20,572 bases of DNA. It comes from a virus. How positions within the stretch are numbered: the stretch's first letter is position 1; each line of letters starts with the position of its first letter. The position numbers and the translations under genes are program-made. The notes beneath the pieces were generated by a model. That model made no database searches and was not told the origin of the DNA. It worked only from the letters and a program-made list of their open reading frames with translations. Shown piece after piece: positions 1 to 8,717 of the stretch. The stretch covers positions 1 to 20,572 of the IMG/VR virus record IMGVR_UViG_3300030106_007995, one strand, 5' to 3'.

Positions 1-100
1 TTTGAAAAGAAGAAAAATAGTATTGCTCTTGCCAACACCTACCACCGAATTCTCCTTCCCTATCACCGTAATATATTGCTGTTACCAGGGTTGTACTCAT
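1..100 (-). CDS. 5' part of an unidentified protein, possibly a glycosyltransferase (runs off left edge)
   Basis: An open frame reads leftward from an ATG at 100-98 for 33 codons to the window edge without a stop. It begins MSTTLVTAIYYGD and continues with EFGGR. A short beta-strand-like start (TLVTAIYYG) is how several phage and LPS glycosyltransferases begin, and the neighbourhood is rich in such genes, but 33 residues do not establish a family. Support for a real gene is a TATAAT box 8 nt upstream of the ATG on the minus strand (109-114), the same arrangement seen before most genes here. It is divergent from gp47, with a 25-bp gap between start codons. Confidence 0.55.
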   Translation of the reverse strand, partial: MSTTLVTAIYYGDREGEFGGRCWQEQYYFSSFQ

Positions 101-118
101 TTGTAATTATTATATCAT
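91..118 (+). promoter_or_regulatory. Sigma70-like promoter of gp47
   Basis: TTGTAC (91-96), a 16-nt spacer and TATCAT (113-118), ending 7 nt before the GTG start of gp47. The position fits the pattern at other genes in the window and supports the GTG start. Confidence 0.5.
109..114 (-). promoter_or_regulatory. -10 box for the leftward partial gene
   Basis: On the minus strand this reads TATAAT (TATAATA with the next base), 8 nt before the ATG at 100. No convincing -35 hexamer is visible at 15-17 nt. It overlaps the -10 of the gp47 promoter on the other strand. Confidence 0.45.
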
Positions 119-125
119 ATTTACA

Positions 126-1187
126 GTGAGTTCTGTAAATTTCAAACAACCTAAAATTTGTTGTATATCAGATATCCATTTAGGTGTTCATCAAAATAAC
201 AGCAGTTGGCATAAAATACTTTTGGATTGGGCTAACTGGCTTAATAAAGAATTAGAAAAAAGAAAAATAAAAGATATAATGATATGTGGTGACTTGTTTC
301 ACTACAGAGATGAAATTGCAGTAAACAGTCTTCATGTTGCAAATGAATTTTTTGATATTCTTCAATCTTATAATATCGTTCTTATAACCGGTAACCATGA
401 TTGTTATTATAAAGACAACAGTCTGGTTAACTCTTTATCTATCTTAAAGGGTAGACCTAACTTAAAGATAATTGATCAATACCATACACAGACAATTTTT
501 GATAGAGACATTACTTTTTGTCCTTGGGGTACAAAGATAAGTGATATTAAAGCAAATAGCGATATTATTTTTGGTCATTTTGAACTTCTTGATTTTAAAA
601 TGAATAATTTTAAGGTTTGTGATCATGGCGACTCTCCAGAAAAAATATTAGAAAGAGGCAGCAAAGTTATTACAGGTCATTTTCATCTAAGAGATAAAAG
701 AAAGTATAAAAACGGGGAAATTTTATATCTTGGTAACCCGTTTGAAATGGATTTTGGGGATGCTGGTAGTACTAAAGGTTGGTATGAGTTAGATTTCAAT
801 ACTCTTGAAACGAAATTCCATTTAAATGATATATCTCCCAAACATATAAAAATACCTTTAAGTGAGCTTATAAAATATGACGGTATAACTAATGAACTAA
901 AAGCGATACTTAAAGGAAATATAATTAAGTTGGTTATTGATAAGAATATACAAGCCGATGACTTGGATATTATAATGGTTTGTTTGAATAACCTTAAACC
1001 CTTTTCAATTAATGTTGATTACGAAATTAATTTTAATAAGTTTTCAGTAGAAGGTGAAGTAGAATATGAATATTCTGGCGTTGATTATGAAACAGCGATA
1101 ACCGACTTTGTTAGTATGTTAGATATTAACAATAAAAAAGACGTCATACAGTATACAATAGATTTATATAAAGCATGCAAGGAATAG
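126..1187 (+). CDS. 47: gp47, SbcD/Mre11-like recombination nuclease subunit
   Basis: Catalytic subunit of the T4-type gp46/gp47 complex, which resects DNA ends for recombination-dependent replication. All calcineurin-like phosphoesterase motifs are present in order: D16-x-H18, GD at 55-56, GNHD at 89-92, GH at 150-151 and GHFH at 184-187. These supply the two-metal site. The length of 353 residues is close to T4 gp47 (about 340). The start is a GTG; the first downstream ATG would remove motif I, and a promoter-like element ends 7 nt before the GTG. The 3' end overlaps the next gene by 13 nt. In T4, gp47 and gp46 lie close together; here a glycosyltransferase gene separates them. The family call is firm. 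Confidence 0.95.
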   Translation: MSSVNFKQPKICCISDIHLGVHQNNSSWHKILLDWANWLNKELEKRKIKDIMICGDLFHYRDEIAVNSLHVANEFFDILQSYNIVLITGNHDCYYKDNSLVNSLSILKGRPNLKIIDQYHTQTIFDRDITFCPWGTKISDIKANSDIIFGHFELLDFKMNNFKVCDHGDSPEKILERGSKVITGHFHLRDKRKYKNGEILYLGNPFEMDFGDAGSTKGWYELDFNTLETKFHLNDISPKHIKIPLSELIKYDGITNELKAILKGNIIKLVIDKNIQADDLDIIMVCLNNLKPFSINVDYEINFNKFSVEGEVEYEYSGVDYETAITDFVSMLDINNKKDVIQYTIDLYKACKE

Positions 1188-1942
1188 GTATAGTATTATT
1201 TACGTTAGGTGGTAAAAATTTAAAAAGAGCCATTAGAGGGTTGACTGATTACTTAGATAAAACAGTCATCGTTAATGATGGTAAAAAAGAAAACGTAGAT
1301 GAAACAAAAGTTAGAAAATATATTAAACCAGCATATGTAAAATACCCTTCTGCTTGTTATAATATGGGTATTAGAGAACTTCTAAAAGATGATACAATTG
1401 AACATATTTTTATCTTAAACGATTCAATTGAAATTTTGGACGATACTTTATTTGAAGATTACATTAATGCTGCAAAGAAAACAAATTTAAAATCTTTTTA
1501 TTATTGTACCGCTGCTGATGACCCAACTGGTACATTTAATAATGAAAGAATGAAAGTAGATATAGGTACTGGGTATAAAAAAATGACATTAAACATGGGT
1601 ACGTCAGGTAGTTTAGTTTATCTACATAAAGATATTTTTAAGAAAGTGGGTTTCTTTGATGAAAGATTTAAAGGAGCTATTGAATGGTCTGATATGTGTT
1701 ATAGAATATCACAAAAAAATCTTTCCACTCCCTTTCTATGGTTTCCTCATTTAGAAGCGGTAGATGCTAAAATATATGTTAGTGACAACGAAGAAATATA
1801 CAAAGATGATATGGAAGATAGGATTATTAGAGGGTTTAAATTGTTTCATATGAAATATAAATGCCAGATACAAGATCTTATCAATACATATTCCAAAAAA
1901 GACGTTGTACAAAAACTAAAAAAGAAAGCTAGATCTTCTTAG
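1175..1942 (+). CDS. GT-A (GT2-like) glycosyltransferase
   Basis: Likely transfers a sugar from a nucleotide-activated donor; donor and acceptor are unknown. The N-terminus (IGIVLFTLGG, then VIVNDG at 31-36) has the start of a GT-A Rossmann-like fold. LNDSIE at 81-86 sits where a DxD-type metal and nucleotide motif is expected. GFFDERF (159-165) followed by EWSDMCYR (170-177) matches the acceptor-side FDE...ED..R pattern of GT2 enzymes. At 255 residues it is a single catalytic domain with no membrane segment. It overlaps gp47 by 13 nt, so it is probably translated with it, and lies 23 nt before gp46. It is an insertion between two subunits of one complex. A role in DNA or virion glycosylation is inference. 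Confidence 0.8.
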   Translation: MQGIGIVLFTLGGKNLKRAIRGLTDYLDKTVIVNDGKKENVDETKVRKYIKPAYVKYPSACYNMGIRELLKDDTIEHIFILNDSIEILDDTLFEDYINAAKKTNLKSFYYCTAADDPTGTFNNERMKVDIGTGYKKMTLNMGTSGSLVYLHKDIFKKVGFFDERFKGAIEWSDMCYRISQKNLSTPFLWFPHLEAVDAKIYVSDNEEIYKDDMEDRIIRGFKLFHMKYKCQIQDLINTYSKKDVVQKLKKKARSS

Positions 1943-1957
1943 TAAATCTTTTATAAT
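1930..1957 (+). promoter_or_regulatory. Promoter-like element of gp46
   Basis: A perfect TATAAT (1952-1957) lies 8 nt before the gp46 ATG. The -35 at 16 nt is weak (TAGATC, 1930-1935). The -10 match and distance to the start codon are the same as at gp43. Confidence 0.4.
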
Positions 1958-1965
1958 AAAGATCA

Positions 1966-3786
1966 ATGAAGCAAATCTTCTTCGAAGAAGTCTCTATTCA
2001 AAACTTTCTTTCTGTTGGTAATGAACCAGTAAAAGTTCAATTTAATCGCGGCTTCAATATAATAACCGGGTCAAATAAAGATAAAGAAGATAGACGCAAT
2101 GGTGTAGGTAAAAGTACAATAGCTGATTCAATAAATTTTGCTGTATTTGGATCCACTTTAAGAGAATTAAAAAAAGAACTAATCCAAAATAACCTAACTA
2201 ATGAAACTTGTTCAGTAACTTTATCGTTTAAGGTCGTTACACCACAAGATACAAATAATTATACCATTAACCGTACTATTTCTCCTTCTAAATGTTACAT
2301 TTACAAAAATGGGCAAGATATAACTAGAGATTCTATAATTAACACTAATGATTACATAAAAGAACTTATTAACTGTTCAGAAGACGTCTTTCAAAATTGT
2401 GTAATTATGACAGTAAACAATACTGTACCTTTTATGGGTAAGAAAAAGGTTGAAAAACGTAAATTTATAGAAGGTATTTTTAATTTAGAAATTTTTAGTA
2501 ACATGATTTCTAATCTTCGTAGTGATTATAATGAAACTAAAAAAGATTTCGATATTGAATCTACACGTTATGATGAAAACAATAGTACTTTAGAAAACTT
2601 TAAGTCTCAAAGAAACAATCTATTAGAAGAACGCAATCAAAAAATTACAAAATACAAAAATAGACAGGAAGACAATAAACGTGCTCTTTTAGATATAAAA
2701 AGTAAAATAAAAAGCATTGAAGATGATGCAATTAAACAAAATGAAGAATTAATTAGCAAGATAGAATCGAAAATTAAGGAACTATATGTACAAAAATCTG
2801 AAAAACAAACCGAAATTGGAAAAATCGGTGGGTTACAATCACAACTTGAAAGTACTCTTTTAAAAATAGGTACAGATGAAGAGATATGTCCTACTTGTCT
2901 ACGTAAATTAGAAGATCACGATACCGAACACATTAATAAAGAAAAGAAAGCAATTGAAGACGGTATAAAAAAATATGACTCTAGGATATCTGAACTTAAA
3001 GCTAATATATCTGAGTATACTGCATTAGAAACCAAACTTACAACCGGTATACAAAAGATAAGAACTAAAATTAAAACAATAAACAATGAAATTTCAGACC
3101 AAAAAGTACTAAAACAAAAAGCAAAACAACTTTTAGAATGGCAATCACAATTAAAACTGGATATTAAGGAACTAAAATCTGGTGATTCCAATTTAGATGA
3201 AGTTATAGATGAATATATTAGTAAAGTAAAGGATATAAAAAGTAAACTTGACCGAGTAAAGAAAAAGATTAATATGCTTGATGTGGTAAAGTATGTTGTG
3301 TCTGAAGAAGGGGTAAAATCCTATATTGTTAAAAAGATATTAACCGTATTCAATCAAAAACTAGCTTATTATCTTAAAAAGATGGATAGCAATTGTGTTT
3401 GTATTTTTAATGAATATTTTGAAGAACAAATAATAAATGAAAAAAATAAAATCTGTTCATATTTTAACTTTTCTGGAGCAGAGCGGAAAAATATTGATTT
3501 GGCTTGCTTATTTGCTTTTATGGATATAAGAAGGCTACAAGGTGACGTTGCATTTAACTTCAGCATGTATGATGAACTTTTTGATAGTAGTTTGGACGAA
3601 AAAGGAGTAGATTTGGTAACAAATATTTTAAGAGAGCGTGTAGAAAAATTCAATGAGTGTGTTTATGTTATTAGTCATAGGAAAGAAAGCGTTAAAGCTG
3701 CTACAGGTGAAGTTATTTACCTTGAAAAGACAAACGGTATTACTCGAAAAGTAGAATATAGAGAAATTGATAAAGATTTAGACTAA
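1966..3786 (+). CDS. 46: gp46, SbcC/Rad50-like recombination ATPase subunit
   Basis: ATPase partner of gp47 in DNA-end resection. The N-terminal half-ATPase carries an unusual Walker A: after ITGSN there are seven extra residues before NGVGKST (45-51); T4 gp46 has a compact TGRNGGGKST. A long coiled coil fills roughly residues 185-440, with a zinc-hook CPTC at 308-311 at its tip. The C-terminal half has the ABC signature SGAERK (from S503), Walker B MYDE (D536, E537) and the H-loop ISH (H571). The length of 606 residues is near T4 gp46 (560). All catalytic elements are present, so it should be active. It follows a glycosyltransferase rather than gp47 and is followed by another, with the clamp (45) and clamp-loader (44/62) genes not beside it. 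Confidence 0.94.
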   Translation: MKQIFFEEVSIQNFLSVGNEPVKVQFNRGFNIITGSNKDKEDRRNGVGKSTIADSINFAVFGSTLRELKKELIQNNLTNETCSVTLSFKVVTPQDTNNYTINRTISPSKCYIYKNGQDITRDSIINTNDYIKELINCSEDVFQNCVIMTVNNTVPFMGKKKVEKRKFIEGIFNLEIFSNMISNLRSDYNETKKDFDIESTRYDENNSTLENFKSQRNNLLEERNQKITKYKNRQEDNKRALLDIKSKIKSIEDDAIKQNEELISKIESKIKELYVQKSEKQTEIGKIGGLQSQLESTLLKIGTDEEICPTCLRKLEDHDTEHINKEKKAIEDGIKKYDSRISELKANISEYTALETKLTTGIQKIRTKIKTINNEISDQKVLKQKAKQLLEWQSQLKLDIKELKSGDSNLDEVIDEYISKVKDIKSKLDRVKKKINMLDVVKYVVSEEGVKSYIVKKILTVFNQKLAYYLKKMDSNCVCIFNEYFEEQIINEKNKICSYFNFSGAERKNIDLACLFAFMDIRRLQGDVAFNFSMYDELFDSSLDEKGVDLVTNILRERVEKFNECVYVISHRKESVKAATGEVIYLEKTNGITRKVEYREIDKDLD

Positions 3787-3794
3787 AATAAATA
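3767..3794 (+). promoter_or_regulatory. Sigma70-like promoter of the GT-B transferase gene
   Basis: TTGATA (3767-3772) inside the end of gp46, a 16-nt spacer and TAAATA (3789-3794), ending 6 nt before the ATG at 3801. The -35 is strong and the -10 fair. Confidence 0.45.
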
Positions 3795-3800
3795 AGCACA

Positions 3801-5036
3801 ATGTTTCAAGCACCATTTCAAAACGCACCGAGACCTTTTGGGGCCGCAAACCCTTTTCAAAATAATTTTGCTGCGTTAGCTCCAAAAGAACCACCAAGAA
3901 CCCCAGATGTAGCTCATGCGGGTGATATACCTCGTTTTATGAATTACGTTGCCGATTATGGTGGTTGTGGTTTTTGGAGAGTAATATGGCCAGAATATCT
4001 TTTAAATGCAAGCGGTAAGTGTATGGTGCATACTTCAACTTGTATGACAATGGACCCTGCTCATTACAGGCATTGTAAAGCATTAAAAATACAAAGACAA
4101 GCATCTGAAGATCATTATAAATTTGTTCAGCACTTAAAAGCAATTTCTAAAGAACTTAAATTTAGGATAATATATGAAATAGATGATATTCCATTTAGAG
4201 AAGATATACCAGACTATAACAAATATAAATTTGCTTTTACTGATGATTCAATTAGAGAAAATATTCAAAGAATAATGGAATTGTGTGACGAGATGACCGT
4301 TACATGTAAGTTCATGAAAGATTATTTTAGTGAAAAGTTAGGTGGTAAAGTACCTATTACAGTTATACCTAATTGTGTACCTAAATTTTGGATGGGTAAC
4401 TACTACAATAGAGATAAAATAGAAAGAGATTATGAAAAGTATAAACGTAAACCAAGAATAATTTGGTCGGGTTCAGGAGCTCATATTGATGTAGATAGAA
4501 GAGTAAAAGGTAAAGATGATTTTTATCATGTTAACGATGCAATTAAAAAAACTATCAATGATTTTCAGTGGGTGTTTATGGGTGCCGTACCTCGTGATTT
4601 AGTACCTTACGTTGAAAAAGGAAAAATAGAATTTCACCCTTGGGCTGAATTATTTAACTACCCTGAAAAGGTGTATACTCTAAATGGTAATATGATGATA
4701 GCTCCGCTAATAGATAATAATTTTAATAAATCAAAAAGTGATTTAAAATATTTGGAAGCGGGTTGTTTTGGGTTACCGGTTGCATGTCAAGACATTTGTA
4801 CGTATGAAAATGCTCCAATTAAGTTTAATACTGGAGATGAAATGATCGATCAAATAAAAGCAGTATTAGGAGATGAAAGACGTTTTATAAAAGAATCCGT
4901 TAGTGGTAGAAATTTTGCGGAGTCAAGATTTTTAGAAAAAGAAGAAAATATTGGTAAATTTTTCGAATCTTATAATTTTGAATACGGTTCTCCGCAACGT
5001 AAATTCATTAATTCACTTGAAGAAAACAAAGTTTAG
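3801..5036 (+). CDS. GT-B (GT4-like) glycosyltransferase
   Basis: Probable retaining glycosyltransferase of the GT-B fold; substrates are not evident. Residues 1-37 are low-complexity and rich in Pro, Asn and Phe, probably a flexible tail. The N-terminal Rossmann-like domain follows. The C-terminal domain begins around RIIWSGSGAH (near residues 219-228), typical of GT4 proteins. SKSDLKYLEAG (311-321) followed by GLPVAC is the nucleotide-sugar binding region, with E319 in the place of the conserved acidic residue. The length of 411 residues is normal for the family. It occupies the interval between gp46 and gp43 where T4 has genes 45, 44, 62 and regA. No transmembrane segment is seen. Confidence 0.82.
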   Translation: MFQAPFQNAPRPFGAANPFQNNFAALAPKEPPRTPDVAHAGDIPRFMNYVADYGGCGFWRVIWPEYLLNASGKCMVHTSTCMTMDPAHYRHCKALKIQRQASEDHYKFVQHLKAISKELKFRIIYEIDDIPFREDIPDYNKYKFAFTDDSIRENIQRIMELCDEMTVTCKFMKDYFSEKLGGKVPITVIPNCVPKFWMGNYYNRDKIERDYEKYKRKPRIIWSGSGAHIDVDRRVKGKDDFYHVNDAIKKTINDFQWVFMGAVPRDLVPYVEKGKIEFHPWAELFNYPEKVYTLNGNMMIAPLIDNNFNKSKSDLKYLEAGCFGLPVACQDICTYENAPIKFNTGDEMIDQIKAVLGDERRFIKESVSGRNFAESRFLEKEENIGKFFESYNFEYGSPQRKFINSLEENKV

Positions 5037-5064
5037 TTGAAACATTCGCAGATTACTCTATAAT
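5037..5064 (+). promoter_or_regulatory. Sigma70-like promoter of gp43
   Basis: TTGAAA (5037-5042), a 16-nt spacer and a perfect TATAAT (5059-5064), lying just after the upstream stop codon and ending 8 nt before the gp43 ATG. The predicted transcript starts at about 5071, leaving almost no 5' leader. There is no Shine-Dalgarno sequence. Confidence 0.65.
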
Positions 5065-5072
5065 AGATCTGT

Positions 5073-7661
5073 ATGTATAGGAATGTAGTTTATGAACCAA
5101 ACTTAGAACAAATGAGACTGTTTACCTGGGATGAAGACGGTAACAGAATACAAGTACTACAAAGCTACAATCCTTATCTTTATATTGAACCGAAGGATAA
5201 AAGACATTCAAACGCAACTTCAATTTATAAGACACCTTTACGTAAAATGGTCTTTAAAAGAGAATCTGAAAGAAGGCAATTTATTCGAAATAATGGCATA
5301 AAAAGACTTTTTGAAAACTTACCTATTAAGCAACAGTTTTTATTAGATAATTTTTGGCAAGTAAACGAAACTGATGAGTTTACTAAACATCCAGTAAAGA
5401 TGCTTTTGTTAGATATTGAGACTTATTCACCTGATGGGTTTCCAAATATTGAAAATGCTAATCATGCGATTAATGTTATTACTGTTTATGATAATCTTGA
5501 GAAAAAATTTTATACTTGGGGTACAAAAGAATATAATGGTAAAGGTAGGGACGATGTTGAATATATTTACTGTGAAACCGAAAGGGTACTGTTTGCAAAG
5601 TTTTTAGATTATTTGGAACAAGACTACCCTGATATATTAAGTGGTTGGAACTCTGAGTTCTTTGATATTCCATATATTATTAAACGTTGTGAACGTATTA
5701 TGGGCGAAGAACAAATGAAAAGGCTATCACCTGTAAATAACGTCTATTATAGGAGCCTTCAAGGTGCTTTTGGTAGACAGCAAATACGTTGGTATATCGA
5801 AGGTATTGCATTGTTAGACTATTTAGACATATATAAAAAGTTTGCACCATTGAGAGAGTCATACAAACTTGATGCAATTGGTGAACTTGAGTTAGGTGAA
5901 AGAAAGATAGACTTTCAAGGTATGGACCTTGCAACATTATCAGATGTAGATTGGGATAAGTTTATTGATTACAATATTCAGGACGTAAATCTACTCGTAA
6001 GGTTAGAAGAAAAGTTACAGTATTTGGGATTGATACGAATGTTAGCTTATGTTGGTTGTGTTACGTTTGATGCAGCAATGGGTGCATTATCTGTGATTAA
6101 CGGTGCGTTTTGTATACGTGCAAGACATAAACAACAGATAATACCTACATTTATACGGGGTGAAGATACGGGTAAGAATCCAGGTGCATATGTGGGTGAA
6201 CCTCAACAAGGGTTTCAAAATTATATTTTATCGTTTGATGCAAACAGTCTGTATCCTAATGTGATGATATCATTAAATTTATCACCAGAGACGAAGATCG
6301 GTAAAATACTTCAAAAGGATGATAAAGAAATAGTTATGGAAATGGTAAGTGGTAAAGTAAAAGAATTTACTTACCCGATGTTTGCTAAAATGATTAAGGA
6401 TTATAATTTAACTATATCAAAAGCAAACATCGTATTTCATCAACAAGAAAAGGGTATCATTCCTGAGATCGTTGACTATTATTATCAAAAACGTAAAGTG
6501 TTTAAAGATGAGTATGTTGAACTTAGGAAAAAGCATGTTGTAATGAAAAAAGATGACCCTGAGTATGAACAACTTGGGGTAAACGTTCAAAGAGCTGGTA
6601 CTAAACAGTTAACGGTAAAAATTTTGATTAACTCAATATATGGATATTTCGGTAACAAAAATGCACCTATTGGTGATGATGATATTGCATCGTCAGTTAC
6701 GTTAAGTGGCCAAGCAGTAATCAAACAAAGCAATGTAATTATTAGAGATTTTATCAAACTCAAAACTGGTTTAAGTGATGAAGATTTAAAGAAGAAAGAC
6801 CCTATCATTTATAATGATACAGATTCATCTTATGCATCAATCGAGTTGCTGATTAAGCATTTAGGACTAAACTTTAAAAATGAAAAGGGTGAAGTTCATG
6901 ATGACATATACAAGCTTGAAGATGAATTGGTTGAATACTTAAATCAGCAAATAATGATATGGGGTAAGAAGACTTTCAATAGTAAAGATTGTAGGTTTGT
7001 ATTCAAGCGTGAGTGTATTGGTGAAGTGGGTGTGTTCTTACAGAAGAAACGTTACGTTATGAACATACTTGACGACGAAGGTGCTAAGATAAACAAAACG
7101 AAATATACTGGGGTAGAGGTAGTTAGAACTACATTACCCAACTCGTTAAAACCTCATATGAAAAACGTAATTGAGATAATGCTTAGAACCCAAGACTATC
7201 AACAAACTAATGAAGCAATGAAAGTGGTTTATGAAAAATTCAAAGACTTACATATAACTGATATTGCAAGTGTAATGGGTCTAAAAGGGTATGAAAAATA
7301 TGCAGGTCAATGTGATGGTATGAAAACTGTAAAAGGTATGCCTATACACTGTAAAGCAAGCTATTTTTACAATCAATTGTTAAAGTTGCATAAACTCGAT
7401 AAGAAATATGAAACTATTGGATCGGGAGATAAAGTTCGATTCTTTTATGTTAAGAAACCAAACAGATATAATGTTGATTCTATAGCATACAAATATGAAT
7501 GGCCTGAAGAATTTGAGGAATTCTTTAAACCTGATTATGATAAGATATATCAAAAGTTAATTTTTGCTCCTATCGAAAGATTTTACAATGCAGTAAATTG
7601 GAAGTGTTATTTACCAGGCCAGGCAGTCCAATGTGATTTGTTTAGTCTGTTATCTGAATAA
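5073..7661 (+). CDS. 43: gp43, family B replicative DNA polymerase
   Basis: Replicative polymerase with 3'-5' proofreading. The exonuclease motifs are all present: Exo I D114-I-E116, Exo II N193...FD198, Exo III Y300...D304. The polymerase motifs are motif A D389-x-x-S-L-Y-P (389-395), motif B K516...NSIYG (520-524), motif C Y580-N-D-T-D584-S, and a KKRY motif in the thumb-proximal region. At 862 residues it is slightly shorter than T4 gp43 (898) and has no intein. The last ten residues, QCDLFSLLSE (853-862), look like a sliding-clamp-binding peptide of the kind at the C-terminus of T4/RB69 polymerases. The clamp itself is not in the window. A strong promoter abuts the start codon. Confidence 0.97.
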   Translation: MYRNVVYEPNLEQMRLFTWDEDGNRIQVLQSYNPYLYIEPKDKRHSNATSIYKTPLRKMVFKRESERRQFIRNNGIKRLFENLPIKQQFLLDNFWQVNETDEFTKHPVKMLLLDIETYSPDGFPNIENANHAINVITVYDNLEKKFYTWGTKEYNGKGRDDVEYIYCETERVLFAKFLDYLEQDYPDILSGWNSEFFDIPYIIKRCERIMGEEQMKRLSPVNNVYYRSLQGAFGRQQIRWYIEGIALLDYLDIYKKFAPLRESYKLDAIGELELGERKIDFQGMDLATLSDVDWDKFIDYNIQDVNLLVRLEEKLQYLGLIRMLAYVGCVTFDAAMGALSVINGAFCIRARHKQQIIPTFIRGEDTGKNPGAYVGEPQQGFQNYILSFDANSLYPNVMISLNLSPETKIGKILQKDDKEIVMEMVSGKVKEFTYPMFAKMIKDYNLTISKANIVFHQQEKGIIPEIVDYYYQKRKVFKDEYVELRKKHVVMKKDDPEYEQLGVNVQRAGTKQLTVKILINSIYGYFGNKNAPIGDDDIASSVTLSGQAVIKQSNVIIRDFIKLKTGLSDEDLKKKDPIIYNDTDSSYASIELLIKHLGLNFKNEKGEVHDDIYKLEDELVEYLNQQIMIWGKKTFNSKDCRFVFKRECIGEVGVFLQKKRYVMNILDDEGAKINKTKYTGVEVVRTTLPNSLKPHMKNVIEIMLRTQDYQQTNEAMKVVYEKFKDLHITDIASVMGLKGYEKYAGQCDGMKTVKGMPIHCKASYFYNQLLKLHKLDKKYETIGSGDKVRFFYVKKPNRYNVDSIAYKYEWPEEFEEFFKPDYDKIYQKLIFAPIERFYNAVNWKCYLPGQAVQCDLFSLLSE

Positions 7662-7666
7662 AAAAT

Positions 7667-8698
7667 ATGAGTAAATCTGAAAATAGATTAAAATTAAATG
7701 AACAAATGCCAGAACTAGCTGGTGAAGTATCTTCTTTTTTTGAAGATCTTGAACAAACAAAAACGGTAGACGAAACTATTTTTGTTATGGTACCAAGTTA
7801 CAGGGATAAAGACCTTAACAATACGCTAATTGATCTTTATAGTAAAGCTAAAGACCCTCATTTACTTTCAGTGTGTGTTTTTGATCAATCTGAAAAAGAT
7901 GTGTTGGTAGATTTTGATAAAACTAATATGCATTATATACACACCAATTATAGAAATGCAAAAGGTATAGGACATGCAAGAAATATGATTCAAAATTTTT
8001 ATAACAACGAAACTTATTTTTTATCTATTGATTCGCATATGAGATTTACCACAGAATGGGATGTTAAATGTAAACAAATATATAAAACGTTAAAAGGTTA
8101 TTATCGAAACCCTTTAGTTACTAATTATTGTAATGAATTGGTTTATGATTATGAAATAGATTTATACCCTGACGATGTAAAAGAACAATTTACGAAAATT
8201 GATAACTATTATATTAAAAAAGACGAGTTAAGCTATATTGACGTTAAAAAATATACAGACTATGATGGAAAAAGAGCTCGAAAAACTCCTGAAGAACCGG
8301 TAGGTGAATTTAGAATGTCTTCTTGGGTGTCTTTACATTTTACATTTACAGAAGGGTTATTTTTTAGAAAGATGGGTTTTGATTCCGATCACTTTTTTTC
8401 TGGAGAAGAATATAATATAACGCTTAGATCTTTTACTAATGGTTATGACTTAATAAGCCCTTATGAACCGATTATGTATCATCATTATCGAACCGATTCA
8501 TATAGAAATGAACCACAAAACTATATTGTTGATAATAAAAAGTGGGCTGATTTAGATTCAAAAGGTATTTTAAAAAATAAACTTTTAACTTCAGGAGAAA
8601 TCTGCACTTGGGGTCTTGGTGACGAAAGAGATATAGAATCGTTTTTCAAATATATGAGGGATAAATCTGGTAAAAAATTATCGGTTGATTTAGATTGA
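7667..8698 (+). CDS. GlcNAc-transferase-like (GT60-type) glycosyltransferase
   Basis: Resembles the family typified by Skp1 polypeptide GlcNAc-transferase, soluble GT-A enzymes also found in phages and giant viruses. Residues 1-36 are a variable, acidic lead-in. FVMVPSYRD (39-47) starts the fold, GIGHARN (100-106) is a family hallmark, and LSIDSHMRF (119-127) holds the D-S-H metal motif in place of DxD, followed by WD. A later region with SSWVSLHFTF and GLFFRKMGFD fits the acceptor half. The length of 343 residues fits a single domain. It starts 5 nt after gp43, with no clear promoter or Shine-Dalgarno, so it probably depends on gp43 transcription. The actual acceptor is unknown. Confidence 0.85.
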   Translation: MSKSENRLKLNEQMPELAGEVSSFFEDLEQTKTVDETIFVMVPSYRDKDLNNTLIDLYSKAKDPHLLSVCVFDQSEKDVLVDFDKTNMHYIHTNYRNAKGIGHARNMIQNFYNNETYFLSIDSHMRFTTEWDVKCKQIYKTLKGYYRNPLVTNYCNELVYDYEIDLYPDDVKEQFTKIDNYYIKKDELSYIDVKKYTDYDGKRARKTPEEPVGEFRMSSWVSLHFTFTEGLFFRKMGFDSDHFFSGEEYNITLRSFTNGYDLISPYEPIMYHHYRTDSYRNEPQNYIVDNKKWADLDSKGILKNKLLTSGEICTWGLGDERDIESFFKYMRDKSGKKLSVDLD

Positions 8699-8711
8699 GA
8701 GTAGATAAAAT
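8685..8711 (+). promoter_or_regulatory. Sigma70-like promoter of the 119-residue gene
   Basis: TTGATT (8685-8690), a 15-nt spacer and TAAAAT (8706-8711), ending 6 nt before the ATG at 8718. It lies in the last codons of the upstream glycosyltransferase. Confidence 0.4.
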
Positions 8712-8717
8712 ATTGAT

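Noticed and set aside
2916-3653. Minus-strand open frames inside gp46
   Set aside because: They are antisense shadows of a coiled-coil, Lys/Glu-rich coding region and show Ser/Phe-rich compositional artefacts.
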